Below are positions 52,750-64,000 of a stretch of DNA of 64,000 nt, in pieces (within the stretch, counting starts at the first letter, position 1; each line of letters opens with the position of its first letter). Source of the stretch: Plasmodium malariae (Eukaryota; Apicomplexa; Aconoidasida; Haemosporida; Plasmodiidae); assembly GCF_900090045.1 (NCBI RefSeq), contig NC_041787.1, positions 888,001 through 952,000 of the forward strand, in the 5' to 3' direction. The translations under genes and the position numbers were made by a program. The notes under the pieces are model-generated. The model did not search any database. It worked only from the letters and a program-made list of their open reading frames with translations, and was not told the origin of the DNA.

Positions 52750-54961
52750 CTATTCAACTTCGGTATCGTCATAGGTATCTGAGGCATCCTCGTAGGCTTG
52801 TCTGCAGGGCTGCCAAATGTGTAGAGTGTTATCTTCGCTGATGGAAGAAATCATCTGATTAGAAGGGAAAAAAAGAGGGGTAATACATACAAATGTATGT
52901 AATATATGCAAATATTTATATACAAAATATTGGACGCCTTTTGATAATGCTATCAATGACATGTGAGCGGGAATGTACGAAGATGCATATGTATTTATGT
53001 ATCATGCAAAAATCTCCTCTCAATTTGGCCTGTGCTCCAAAAATTGTGTACCATCGAATAAGATGAGTTCAATGAAAAATCCAGAATATTCGAAGAGTGC
53101 CCCCCATGAATGAATATCAATTCTGGTGGTCCATCTTGAGAATCTTCATACGTTTGTTCTATACCGATTTTATTGGTATCAAAAAAGTAAATATATTTGT
53201 CACTAGATGAAGAGGATAAAATACCTGGTTGATATTTATCCCACTGTAATTTAATTATAGTTTCTTTTTGTGAAATAATTCTATGTAAAGATTTATTAGT
53301 AAAACGAATATCCCATAAATCAATTTCTTTATTTGTTCCACCTGTTGCAAATATATTTTTATTATGTGGATTTACATCAATTGAATTAAGTGTACAGTTA
53401 GTAGCTTTTATTGAACTTACTACACTTTTATTACGTATATCATATATATTTATATGTCCATTATCTGACACGGTTAGAACATTATTATCTTTCCAACAAC
53501 AATCTTGTAAAGGTACATTATCATTAAAAAATTTGATCACAGGATGAACTACTCCTTTATTACTACTATTATATGATGGTGAGACTGTACATCCCCCCCC
53601 TCTCCCTCCTCCTCCTCCTCCTCCTCCACCAAAACTACTGGAAGAAGTAGTATAGGGACCACCTATACCAGTACCTGCACTTGTACAAGTAGCACCTGTA
53701 CTGCCAGAATTTATATCCCATATACATAAATATGAATCATCTGCACAGGATGATATTAAATTATTTTCACTATCCCATTGAATACCCCATCCTTGATATA
53801 AATGACCTTTTAATGTATAATCAAAATTAACAATAGTATTATTTTTTAACTCATTTTCTTCATATTGATAATTACCTAAATTTAAAATGTTTATGTTCCC
53901 ATCAGATGAAAAACATGCTATCACATCTTTATTTTGAGGACTACAACTTATCTTATTTATTTCGCATTCGTGGTATATTTTATTTTTCATCTTAAAATTC
54001 TTATTCGTATCATTGCAAAAGTTATGTCGAAAATCGTTTATCTTTTCGTAGTAGAAACTCGCGTGTGACAGTTCCTCGCTCGGCAGGCTCACCTGCACAC
54101 AACAGGGAAAAAGAAACAAAAAGTAAAAGAAATTTAGCAAAAGGGGGAAAATTCAAACAGAAGGGGAAGAAATCAAGCAAAAGGGGGAAAATTCAAACAG
54201 AAGGGGAAGAAATCAAGCAAAAGGGGGAAAATTCAAACAGAAGGGGAAGAAATCAAGCAAAAGGGGGGAAAAAACATATAAAAACCTTGAAACTATTCAA
54301 ATGAACATCAATATGGGTTAGAAAGTACAGTGATAAGCATGCAAATGGACAATATAGAAGCACACATCTGGTTTGTGTTTCTCACTTTTATCTTTCATTT
54401 TATCTCTTTTTCCTTTCCTTACTTCTAAAATTAATATATAGTTATTTTTCTCGGTAGTATATGTTCCCATTATCAAATCTTGATAGTAAATATCTTCATC
54501 GTTTCTGTTATTGTAAATGGAGAAAAGCGGGTACAAAAAGATGGGTTGGAAAAAAGAAAAGAAAAGAAAAAAAATAAGTGTTGCTGGGCGAAATTCAAGT
54601 ATGTGGAGAGAGTATTTTATGCAAATGCTCATGTGAGTGCACATCAAAGTACATATGTATACGTGTGTGCTCGTGTTCGTTCGTGCATCACTGTGTGTGA
54701 ATATATGTATGTGCACATCTTCGCGCTCGGATGTCCCTACTTGCACACATTCGGTATCCACTCGATAAATAGGGAGGGCCACTCACACGTGTATATCATA
54801 ATTACATTGTAAAGTAAAATGGTATTATACTGCCAATACTTGTAGTTATCTACATTTGAGTTTAAGTAATTATGTTGAGTTTCCTCATTCTGATTATTTA
54901 CATCATTTAAGCTGTTCAGGTTATTTGACTGCCTTTTCATTTTAATTTTACTATTACACAT
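52750..54961 (-). CDS. RBBP4/MSI1-type WD40 histone chaperone (CAF-1 p55-like subunit)
   Basis: Four exons, minus strand: 54961-54741, 54504-54423, 54092-53052 and 52854-52750; 482 residues. Phases fit (2/2, 0/0, 0/0); introns are 236, 330 and 197 nt. The family binds histone H4 (and H3) as a shared subunit of CAF-1, HDAC, NURF and PRC2-type complexes. Evidence: the N-terminal helix YKYWQYNTILLYNVIM followed by CEWPSLFIEWIP parallels human RBBP4 ([20 protein letters not shown]...). Blades end in LWDIR- and IWDI-like dipeptides. The loop EDSQDGPPELIFIHGGH is nearly identical to the family signature EDAEDGPPELLFIHGGH. The C-terminal blade reads SISEDNTLHIWQ, with an acidic tail. A Gly/Ser/Thr-rich insertion with a poly-Gly run (about 53589-53690) sits between blades. 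It is longer than human RBBP4 (425) mainly through N-terminal and inserted sequence. Gene order next to the PHD gene matches the P. falciparum CAF-1 p55 locus, from memory. Confidence 0.92.
54141..54270 (-). repeat. 40-bp tandem repeat in WD40 gene intron 2
   Basis: AAGGGGGAAAATTCAAACAG begins at 54141, 54181 and 54221, giving three 40-bp units and a partial fourth. It lies wholly in the 330-nt intron between exons 2 and 3. On the sense (minus) strand it is pyrimidine-rich, which may extend the polypyrimidine tract before the acceptor. Confidence 0.9.
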
Positions 54962-55710
54962 GTATATCTTAATATACTCCCTAATTGCCCATGCAATAAT
55001 TTATTTTTTAATGCATTAACGAAAAAAAGAAAATTTTTTAAAACTCGCTAACACGTGTATTATATAATATATATATATATGTACATATACAGTACGTATA
55101 TGTTTGCACATATGTACGTACAAAAAAACGTAAACACGTACATATATATACATACATACATACATAAATACATATATACATACATATATACATACATATA
55201 TACATATATACATAAATACATATATACATAAATACATATATACATAAATACATATATACATAAATATATATATATATACGCGTGATGTACGTATACACAA
55301 ATGTAACTTTAAAAAAAATATTTTATTAGGCTGTTTTTCAAATTTTAATTTTTTACATATTTTACAGTTCAAAAAAAAAAAAAAAAAAAAATATCACTTT
55401 CAAAAATTCTAAAAAAATGGTATATTTCTTTAGATTTTTACTCATCGTGAAGTTCGTAAAAAATTAATTTTTTTATGTTCTACAGTTGCGTAATAATAGC
55501 AATAAAGATAATATGGGATGTATATTTTAAAGTATACCCAAATTTACTTTGTTCCTTCACTAAGTTTTTAACTGTTTAAAATTAGTTCTTTTTTAACTTC
55601 ATGTATAAAACGAAGATATGAAAATTTTACACATAAAAAGGCTAAATAGGATATGTACATAAATATATACTCCTATACTGCTTCATATACGTATATTTAT
55701 ATACATATAT

Positions 55711-55830
55711 TTATATACGTATATTCATATGCATATATTTATGTACTTATATCTATATACCTATATTTATATACGTATATTCATATGCATATATTTATGT
55801 ACTTATATCTATATACCTATATTTATATAC
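55711..55830. repeat. 56-bp tandem duplication
   Basis: TTATATACGT occurs at 55711 and again at 55767, and the following 56 bases are identical between the two copies before a third partial one. Non-coding A/T-rich DNA. Confidence 0.85.
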
Positions 55831-56273
55831 ACATATTTATATGTATATATATATAATATATGTAATATATATATATATACATATATACATATATACATAT
55901 ATTTATATTCATATATTTATATGTATGAATAGTACAGATATTATGCGCCATTACTTAAGGTTATTTACCATTATGTACATTTTCAAAAAAAAATAAAATT
56001 AGAAAAATGTATAAACTTAAAAAGCACATATTTTAAAAATAAAGTGAAAATATTAACAGAAAAATTGAAAAGATCTAATAATATATATGAAATGAAAAAT
56101 TCTGCTAAATAATTACGTAAATTTTGTAAGTGGCTTATTAATAAATATATCCTTTTGTCCGACCTTCGAAAATATATGTACGAAATGATTTATGAGGGAG
56201 ATATATGAAGGTTGGGAAAAATAAGTAGTTAATGATAAAACAGAGTGTTTACACATGTATCATGTACGCATAC

Positions 56274-56355
56274 GTATATGTACAAATATGTATATGTACA
56301 AATATGTATATGTACAAATATGTATATGTACAAATATGTATATGTACAAATACGT
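56274..56355. repeat. 16-bp tandem repeat GTATATGTACAAATAT
   Basis: Five near-identical units upstream of the gene at 58198. Since 16 is not a multiple of three, several frames stay open; the resulting Tyr/Cys/Met/Lys ORFs are artefacts. Confidence 0.85.
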
Positions 56356-57344
56356 ATATATACACATATGTACATATGCACATGCGCATATTACACATGC
56401 ACATTTGTATCCATGCCTATTTACACGCATTCGTAAAATACACAAGTACACATTTTGTACAAGTACATGTCAGTATATCTTATGTATATGGGATGGCATA
56501 TATACACATACGTATACATATACATATATACATATTCATACATGTAAATGTACGATAATTTGAGAAACCTTTTCTCATCATAAGGGAAACGTAAATTTTA
56601 AATTGCACACCGCAAACGAGTTGATTATATGTTCACATAATGTAATATACCCCAGAAAAAATTTATGTAATATAACAAAATTAAATGAGTGCAACACGAA
56701 GAAATAACATATCTTTTGTACTACCTTATCTCACACAATTATAATTTATCCTGTAACACATGATTCCATAATGGGGATTTGTTCCTTTCGCCTTTTCTTT
56801 CCTTATTTAAGGAGAATATATAAACTTCTTTATTATATTTTAACGCACAAATCGTTCTTCATAAAAAAAGGGCATTCATTTGTGCGTTTGTTTTGTTTCT
56901 TGCTTTTGATTTGTTTCGTTCTTTTTTTTTTTTTTTGTTTGCTTTTTTTTTATGTAAAATCATAAAGTACTAGGTATTTAATTTATATTCTCCAGAAAAA
57001 AAATTTTTGTTAAAATGATACAAAATTCGTTAATAATTACAACCTGGTCGGTTTCGAAAAATACAGGAGGTACTTCTAATTTTGTGCATTTTCGCAAACA
57101 AAAATAAGAATAAACAAAAAAATATATCAAAAAAATATGAAAAATATTACTATTAAAGGAAAACAACTGAAATAAAAAAGAACGGAATGGGAAATTTCTT
57201 TTTTTTTTTTTTTTTCTTGCGTCTCTTTCACGTTGGTTATGTCGTTATTACCTTTTTGGTTACCTCTTCTTTTTTAAGTTTAAGATTTTTCTTTTAAAAT
57301 GATATAGCTTTTTATTCCTCTTATGAAAATGTTCAAAAATAAAT

Positions 57345-57380
<36 letters not shown>

Positions 57381-57953
57381 AAATCATATTTTTAAAAATA
57401 ACATAAAAACAAAAAAAAAAAATGCTTAAAATTATGATGCTTTTTATGAAACGACGTATATAATTATTGTAATAAAAAAAAAAAAAAAAAATTGTCAGCA
57501 CCGATTGTTTACTAGTATTTAAAAAAATTAATAGAAAAATTTAAAACTTTTTTTTTGAACACCTCTTTTTAAAGAAAATGATATTAAGAATGCGAAATAA
57601 TCATGAGTGCTACGTGCTTATGTGTATGCGTAGATTACACATTGAAGTGTCTAGCGGTTAGTAGTCTTTTCTTTGTATTCACACAGTGTGCAAAAGGGAT
57701 ATTGTCAAAATAAATAAATAAAATTGAATAAAATAAATGAAAAGGATTTAAATAAATGTAATAAAATATATGAAGAGGATATAAATAAATGTAATAAAAA
57801 TAAATGAGCTGGATTGAAATAAACGTAATAAAATTAACACACAGACACGCATAGACATGCTGTAGGAGAAATTACAGCGCATGGGTGAGAACTTTTGCCA
57901 AAAAATATGCTTTCGTGCCTAAATAAAAAGCTCCTATAAAGATATAAATATAC

Positions 57954-57990
<37 letters not shown>

Positions 57991-58197
57991 TGCATAAATA
58001 CATGCACATGCATATATATGCATATACATAACTGTATGCCCATATACATAATTGTATGCGCATATACATATGTGTATATACGCATATATCTCATGATCAG
58101 CACGAAGGTAGGAATGCAGATAGGGGAAAAGTTAGTCTTGTGTTATGAAATAATAAGCAGGAGCGATCATATTTACTTTGTAAATTAGACAAGCACA

Positions 58198-61100
58198 ATG
58201 AATGATAACAAAAAATTAGATATTATTCGCAGTATGCTAAACGCATTACTGGGAGGCTCAGAATCACAAGACAGAAACAATGAAGATAATGATGATGAAA
58301 ATAATGATGATGAATATAATGATGATAATGATAATAATAATGATGATATTAATAATAATAATAATAATAATATTAATAATAATATTAATAATAATATTAA
58401 TAATAATATTAATAATAATAATGGAAAACATGGAAAACGCAGCAAACATAGCAAGAGCATGTTGAAAAAGATATATATTGAAAAGTCCAAAAAAGCAATT
58501 TTTTTCTATAGAAATTACATGAATATATTAGAACAGCAAGAACTGGAAAAATTTTCAAATTTGTATGATATAATACTAAATAACTCCTTCGAATATTCGG
58601 AAAAAGATAACATAGACACATACATGTACTGTAATGTTTTTCCTATATTAAAAAAAACATTCGATTCTTTTGTTCTATATATATCAAAGTTGGTAACACA
58701 TAAAAATGATGAAAACTATAAAAAAATTATAAAAAATTTGGATCCAATTTTATTATTTTCTCAGTATATTATTCGTTTAACAGATGATGATTTTTCCATA
58801 AGTGCTGATGATGACATGTTTGGAATGGAATTAAACGATAATTCTTTTCAACCAAAAAATAAATTTATTTACGAAAATGAACATAATAATAGTTGTAATT
58901 ATAACATCATTAGTAATACTCTGACTAGTAACAGTTTTATACCTATGAGTGAACATATGAACTCAACAACAAATACAGAAATAGATAAAGAAATTAGCGA
59001 TTTTTATAATAAATATGATACATTGGTTCAAGAAAATAAATTAAAAGAAAAACAAAAAAAACAAGAAATTTTAAAAAATATTTATGATAAAAAAAATGTC
59101 TTATCACAAGAAGAAATATCTTTATATGATACGTACTATGAGGAAAACATAAATTTTAAGGAACGTAAATTTAGGGTCAGAGGAACCTCCTCCGTTCACC
59201 TTGATTTGAACAAATTGAGTAGAATTAGCAGTGCCGAAAATATGGGTTATGGCAATAATTTCGGTGCTACTGACAATTTTGTTGATGGAACTCCTAACGC
59301 CTTTAACATATCGCTTGATTTGAAGGCGGCTAGTCAACAGATAAAGTATGCCAGTAGGGATGAGAAGAAAAATGAAGCAAAAGTGGAAGAGAAAAAGTTT
59401 ATGACTGTTCAAGAGAAAAGCAAAATGGTAGACCGTGCAAAAAACAAAGTGCCTAATCAGTATAATGAGGAAAATCCAGATGAGGAATTCAACTATGTAA
59501 TAAAACAACTAGAGCGTAAAGAGAGCTCCTATTTTGAAAAGAAAATATATTTGTTATTGAATAAATGGATAAAGGAGGAAGATGGACGAAGATTTATTAT
59601 TAATCAGAAATCCAAAATAGAACCATTATTCAATGATTTTAAAAAAAAAAATTATACTGTAACAGATAAAGATATTATACCTCTATTATTTTTTATAGAC
59701 AAAAATTTATATTTAAATTATTCGTTAGTACATCAATATAATTATAGTAATTTTTACTACATATTTCATTTACATTCTTCTTTTTATTGTTCTGATACAA
59801 ATAGTATTACTTTTGATGAGGTATGGAATTTTCTAGTATCTAATTTACCATTAAATAATTATTTATATAAAGAGGATATTTTAATAGGTTTAGAAAAATT
59901 TAGAAAAAAAAAAGAAATCATTAAAAATTTTCATTTTACTATTACTATTATTAAAAATTTTTTAATACTTCTTTTGATGGATATATTTCTCTTTTTTTCT
60001 GATTTCATAAAAACAGAATTGTTGAATTCAAATGAAAATGCATATTTTGTCCAAACAGAGCAGTTGGAAGTGCCTCTTAGTAATAGCTTCTACCTTCATA
60101 TGAATTCTTTCTCCACGGTTTATTCATCTTCTTCATCCGCCTCGTCTATTTTGTCTGCTTCATCCGCTACTCATGTAGAGATGCTGTCAAATATCGAACA
60201 TCCAAGTACTGGTAACAATCAAAACGGTAAGAATAACGATACATTGAAAGGTGTGGACCACACTACTATGGATGAAGGTACTAGTAATACGAATGACGCA
60301 TCTAATCGAAGTGAAAATATATCCGCTGATCAGCCAAAAATCGATGAAAAAAATGTAGATGACAAAGCGGAAACAAAAAATAGCGGAAGAAGAAAAAACT
60401 TGTTAATTTATTTTTTATTGTTACTATGGGGAGTTAATATAAAACTAAACTTCTGCCCAGAGGAGTTCATGATTTCGGGCGAGCTGTCTACAGACGCGGA
60501 TGAAGAGGAAGAAGAGGGAGAAGAGCGAGAAGAGCGAGAAGAAGAGGATAAGGAAGGAGACCAGGACGAAGATAGGAAGCAAAAGCAGGACGAAGATAAG
60601 AAGCAAAAGCAGGACGAAGATAAGAAGGAAGACCAGGAAAAAGACAGAAGCAAACACCATAATGAAAAGCCGAATGGAGTGAGCAAGGAATATTGTAAAG
60701 AGACAAGCAAGATAGAGGAAAAATCAAATAGAGAACAAGGAGAAGAGCCAAAGGGGGAGAAGATAAAAAGCAAAAATGGAAGCAAAATACATGAAAAATA
60801 TAAAGGCACATACAAAAAGGAAAAGCATAAATATATATGCCACACTGATAGTAACACGTCAATAAACGCGAAATACCGTAAAGGTTGTCAAAAAACGCGG
60901 AGCTTATCGTTAAACCAAAGTAATAATAGTAATAAAAGACTCAAGTCTACTAAAAAAATGGAAAAAATATTGAAGAATAAAGAAAAAATTGATATTAATG
61001 AGTTGAGAAATATTAAGAAAAGAAAAGAAGCAAAACGATTTCAAGGCTTGTATCATTTGCGAAAGAGGTACAAAGAAAAAGAATATAGTGAACACATAAA

Positions 61101-61515
61101 TAAATTAATACATTCCATCGTAAAAAATATAAAACCAAAAAGAAAAAATTATTATAACCAGGTTGTATGTAAGCTTGAAAATGATTCAGCAAATGTCTTT
61201 TTAAATATACTTCAAGATAACGATGATACGAAAAAAGTTAGCGATATGCATGTCGAAATTAATGAACGCAATGAAATTTGTTCTAGTGGAAAGGTGGATA
61301 AGGATAAGGAACATCCACATGTAAACAGCAGTGATATAGAGAATCATTCAAATTTAGATAACCGGGATTATATAGGGGTTACCAGTTTTAATAAAAACAA
61401 TTGGCATCATAATAGTTTTGATAAGAATAATAAAAATGCTTTTACAAACTGCTTTTCTGGAATTTTTAATGAAAAGCAAACTGTTTGTCTTTTGGAAAAT
61501 TTTGTAAAAACATAC

Positions 61516-61549
<34 letters not shown>

Positions 61550-61786
61550 CTCATAAATAGTAATAATATGATTAATGCATTTCAGCAAAACATAAAACCT
61601 ACATCCATTTTTTCAAAAGGAAAAAATAAAGTACAAAAGTCCATCTTATTGTTATGCAACTTCAAATTATACAAAAAAAAGTTCCTTAATAAATTTAACT
61701 TAGATCATATTTATTTACTCTTATTTTTTGTATGTTACATAAAAGCATCAATGGATGACTTTTTTAATTGTAAACAAGTTTTATAA
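58198..61786 (+). CDS. Highly charged protein of unknown function; frame broken at poly-A
   Basis: About 1,195 residues if the frame is rejoined. The first frame runs from ATG 58198 to a 28-A run (61519-61546) and stops 12 bases after it. The +1 frame is open from before the run to 61786 and ends in a credible folded-looking C-terminus (LLLCNFKLYKKKFLNKF, then a hydrophobic stretch and MDDFFNCKQVL). Order: acidic Asn-rich N-terminal insertion (58270-58425), helical block (58460-58860), basic linker, second block with Phe/Ile/Leu-rich helices (59500-60040), Ser/Thr/Asn-rich insertion, a short hydrophobic stretch (60400-60450), a Glu/Asp- then Lys-rich region (60500-60800), and a strongly basic conserved-looking block (60950-61160). 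The charge pattern suggests nuclear or nucleolar location, but I recognise no domain. It converges on the dymeclin-like gene. Confidence 0.8.
60570..60630 (+). repeat. Short charged coding repeat (QDEDKKQK)
   Basis: Two and a half units of a 24-bp repeat (GACGAAGATAAGAAGCAAAAGCAG type) encode QDEDRKQK and QDEDKKQK inside the acidic/basic region of the charged protein. Confidence 0.8.
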
Positions 61787-62839
61787 AGTAGTGTGAAAAT
61801 GAAAGGAAGAAATGAAGAAGCCTTAGAAAGAGAAAAAAAAAAAAAAAAAAAAAGTTGTTAATTATTAACACGCGTAAATCTGTCCAATATTTTGCTTCAA
61901 CATTTAGCGCTTTATAACGTAATATTTGGGACTTACATTTTTTACGTTTTATTATTTAGTTATTTACTTCATTTTTGCAAATGTTTATTCTCTATATTTT
62001 ATGCACGTTCACTATATTTTTACCATATTTACTGATTATATTTCATTTTTATCCATTTTTTGTCAATTTTTTTTTTTTTTGTTTTTTACACAAATTAGCT
62101 AAAATGTCTACGTTGTTAAGCTTTCTCAAGTGTTTCACGTTTGCAGGAAGATTTATGCATTCTCCGATATTTTTTTCTTCTCTTTTACATTTATAAATTT
62201 TTTTATCTAATCATTTTTTCATTTATTCATATTTTCATTTTTTCATCCATTCATATTTTCATTTTTTTTTTTAAATGTAAAAACACTGATTCATATTACA
62301 GTGCAATTCGCTGAAGTAATGCAAGTAAAAAACAAATAAAATATATATAATATATATAATATATATAATATATATAATATATATAATATATATAATATAT
62401 ATAATATATATAATATATATAATATATATAATACATATAATCCATATAATATATATAATACATATAATATATATAATACATATAATAAATAGAATACATA
62501 TAATATATAGAATACATATAATATATAGAATATATATAATATATATATACATATAATATATATAATACATATAATATATATAATACATATAATATATAGA
62601 ATACATATAATATATAGAATACATATAATATATAGAATACATATAATATATATAATACATATAATATATATAATACATATACAATATATAAAATGGACAA
62701 AACCTTGCAAAGGCTGAGCAAATATGCAAAGCGTGTACAACGCTTTTGACATGTGTGGCATGTGCTGCCACAGCTTACACTTGAATATCCACTTTAATTA
62801 TTTCATTGTAGCTACTTTATGAGTATTTTTTTCTAGTTC
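61787..62839. other. Convergent intergenic region with TA-rich array
   Basis: 3' UTRs of two convergent genes. Contains an A-run (about 61837-61853), T-runs, and the 9-bp array at 62341-62690. Open frames in all phases of the array are artefacts. No gene seen. Confidence 0.6.
62341..62690. repeat. 9-bp tandem array ATATATAAT, about 350 bp
   Basis: Perfect ATATATAAT units on the left grade into 18-bp variants (ATACATATAATATATATA and ATAGAATACATATAATAT types) on the right. It lies between convergent gene ends. With a period of 9 all frames stay open, producing meaningless Ile/Tyr ORFs on the minus strand. Confidence 0.9.
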
Positions 62840-64000
62840 TTATGATATAAACTTTATTCCATTATTTATAAAAAGATTTTCTTTGTACATATGGAAAAAA
62901 AGGAGAAAATATATGTAGCTAGTAACCCATTTGGACAGCAGCATATTCTTTTCATATTTTCGAATTATGAAAGGAATTTTTTTATTTTTTATTGTTGAGC
63001 AATGATTTTTAATTAGGTTGACAACTTCGTTGTAATCCAGGACTTCTTTTTCATCGCACTCCTCTTCGATCTGCGAAAAAAAAATAAACAAACAGGCAAA
63101 CATATAAGAAATACACAAATAATACACAAATAATACACAAATAATACACAAATAATACACAAATAATACACAAATAATGCACAAATAATACACAAATAAT
63201 ACACAAATAATACACAAATAATACACAAATAATACACAAATAATGCACAAATAATACACAAATAATACACAAATAATACACAAATAATGCACAAATAATA
63301 CACAAATAATACACAAATAATACACAAATAATGCACAAATAATATACAAATAATGCACAAATAATGCACAAATAATGCACAAATAACGCACAAATAACGC
63401 ACATATAACGAAATACAGATAGATAAACAGGGTATGCACGTGAACATCATTACATAAGGCAAAGCGTATTTGGTTCTTCCCTACGAAACCATTTTCAAAA
63501 CTTTCTTGCATATTACCAAAATTGCCAAGTCGTAAATTATGCTGTTGATAAAATGGAGCGGTAATTTGTTTTTCCAATTGACTAGCCAACTTTGGGTCGG
63601 CACCCAATAATCTGCATGAACGGTAAGGAAAAAATGAAAAATACAATATATTTAAAATAATGCAAAAAGAAGCGAAATAAAGCGAAGGGACGCGAATTGA
63701 AGCGAAGGGACGCGAATTGAAGCGAAGGGACGCGAATTGAAGCTGAATGGAATAAAAATGGTAACGGGATCCTACTCGGAAACTCAAATGACAAAATAGC
63801 GCAAGGAGGACATAATCATCTGAAACATTCATCTTGTACAGCTCTTGTGGAAAACTTACCAGTTGGGGTGTTGGAGTCAAATAAATAATTATTTTTTAAC
63901 TCTTCATCCAAATTATGAATAGAAAAGAAAACGTCCTTATTCTTTATGATCATATAAACTAAATTATAGTTATCATTTAAATTATGGGACAGAATATTAT
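62840..64000 (-). CDS. Dymeclin-like protein, C-terminal exons (5' part outside window)
   Basis: Partial gene, minus strand, entering from the right edge. Exon pieces: 64000-63860; about 63857-63776; 63611 to about 63446; 63070-62840 (stop). The right-hand piece encodes NYNLVYMIIKNKDVF, close to human dymeclin NPNLVYALLYKRDLF. The last exon encodes LDYNEVVNLIKNHC and then IRKYE, parallel to VERVLEIIKQG and KFKYVEEE near the dymeclin C-terminus. Dymeclin is a Golgi-associated helical-repeat protein of vesicle trafficking. Exon 3 encodes LLGADPKLASQLEKQITAPF with no human counterpart that I can align. Two problems: the frame around 63860 needs either a very short intron (16 or 40 nt) or one extra base, and the donor near 63776 does not match the phase of exon 3. 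Identity is moderately sure; exact exons are not. Confidence 0.6.
63110..63405 (-). repeat. 11-bp tandem repeat in intron of dymeclin-like gene
   Basis: About 27 units of AAATAATACAC, with TACAC changing to GCAC toward the right end and CGCAC in the last copies. It fills the intron between exon 3 (ends about 63446) and the last exon (starts 63070). All minus-strand frames are open across it (Cys/Ile/Leu/Phe/Val), an artefact of the period. Confidence 0.9.
63681..63740 (-). repeat. 20-bp tandem repeat, three perfect copies
   Basis: AGCGAAGGGACGCGAATTGA three times with no mismatch, flanked by partial copies. It is GC-rich compared with its surroundings. It probably lies in the intron between the second and third exon pieces, and it changes reading phase at each copy. 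Confidence 0.85.

Larger units (their letters stand above)
54962..58197. other. Divergent intergenic region, WD40 gene / charged protein gene
   Basis: 3.2 kb that must hold two promoters. Rich in tandem ATACATA-type repeats (55140-55280, 55711-55830, 56274-56355), (TA)n tracts (57345-57376, 57950-57990) and A/T runs. Short plus-strand open stretches at 56771-56880 and about 56996-57110 look mildly coding but did not fit a consistent splice model. Confidence 0.5.

Noticed and set aside
56771..57110. Plus-strand stretches reading MGICSFRLFFPYLRR and MIQNSLIITTWSVSKN
   Set aside because: Possible small two-exon gene, but available donors are phase 0 or 1 and the acceptor needs phase 2.
62271..62771. 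Overlapping minus-strand Ile/Tyr ORFs
   Set aside because: They arise from the 9-bp ATATATAAT array, which keeps every frame open.
63013..63462. Cys/Ile/Leu-rich minus-strand ORFs in three frames
   Set aside because: They are translations of an 11-bp intronic tandem repeat.

Overview
The window is nuclear DNA of a malaria parasite (genus Plasmodium). Reasons: very high A+T, long A/T homopolymers and (TA)n tracts, giant proteins interrupted by Asn-, Lys- and Asp-rich low-complexity stretches, short GT-AG introns, intergenic gaps of 1-5 kb, and gene content. The order topoisomerase II - giant PHD-finger protein - RBBP4/CAF-1 p55-like WD40 protein matches, from memory, a block on P. falciparum chromosome 14. 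Exact species is not claimed; amino-acid repeats and protein lengths differ from what I recall for P. falciparum.

Layout, left to right. 1-2309: mostly non-coding, with a candidate three-exon mini-gene on the minus strand. 2310-10174 (+): giant protein of unknown function with a C-terminal PCNA-binding (PIP) motif. 11870-18387 (+): giant two-exon protein of unknown function with a signal-peptide-like start. 18701-19433 (-): three-exon signal peptidase complex subunit SPC1. 19434-24074: 4.6 kb divergent promoter region. 24075-29666 (+): DNA topoisomerase II, four exons. About 30.8-31.1 kb (+): candidate small multi-exon gene. 33944-51291 (+): PHD-finger protein of about 5,800 residues carrying two PHD-zinc knuckle-PHD modules. 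52750-54961 (-): WD40 histone chaperone, four exons. 58198-61786 (+): charged protein of unknown function. 62840-64000 (-): C-terminal exons of a dymeclin-like protein that continues beyond the window.

Functionally the centre is chromatin-themed (TOP2, a PHD reader, an RBBP4-type histone chaperone); SPC1 and dymeclin belong to the secretory pathway. No tRNA, rRNA, CRISPR, transposon or subtelomeric family was seen.

The most striking structural feature is that three unrelated large genes are each split into two reading frames exactly at a long coding poly-A run (18, 23 and 28 A). I annotate each as one gene. The likeliest cause is homopolymer miscounting in the assembly; slippage is the biological alternative. 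Exon coordinates of spliced genes were derived by hand from splice sites, phase and family similarity.
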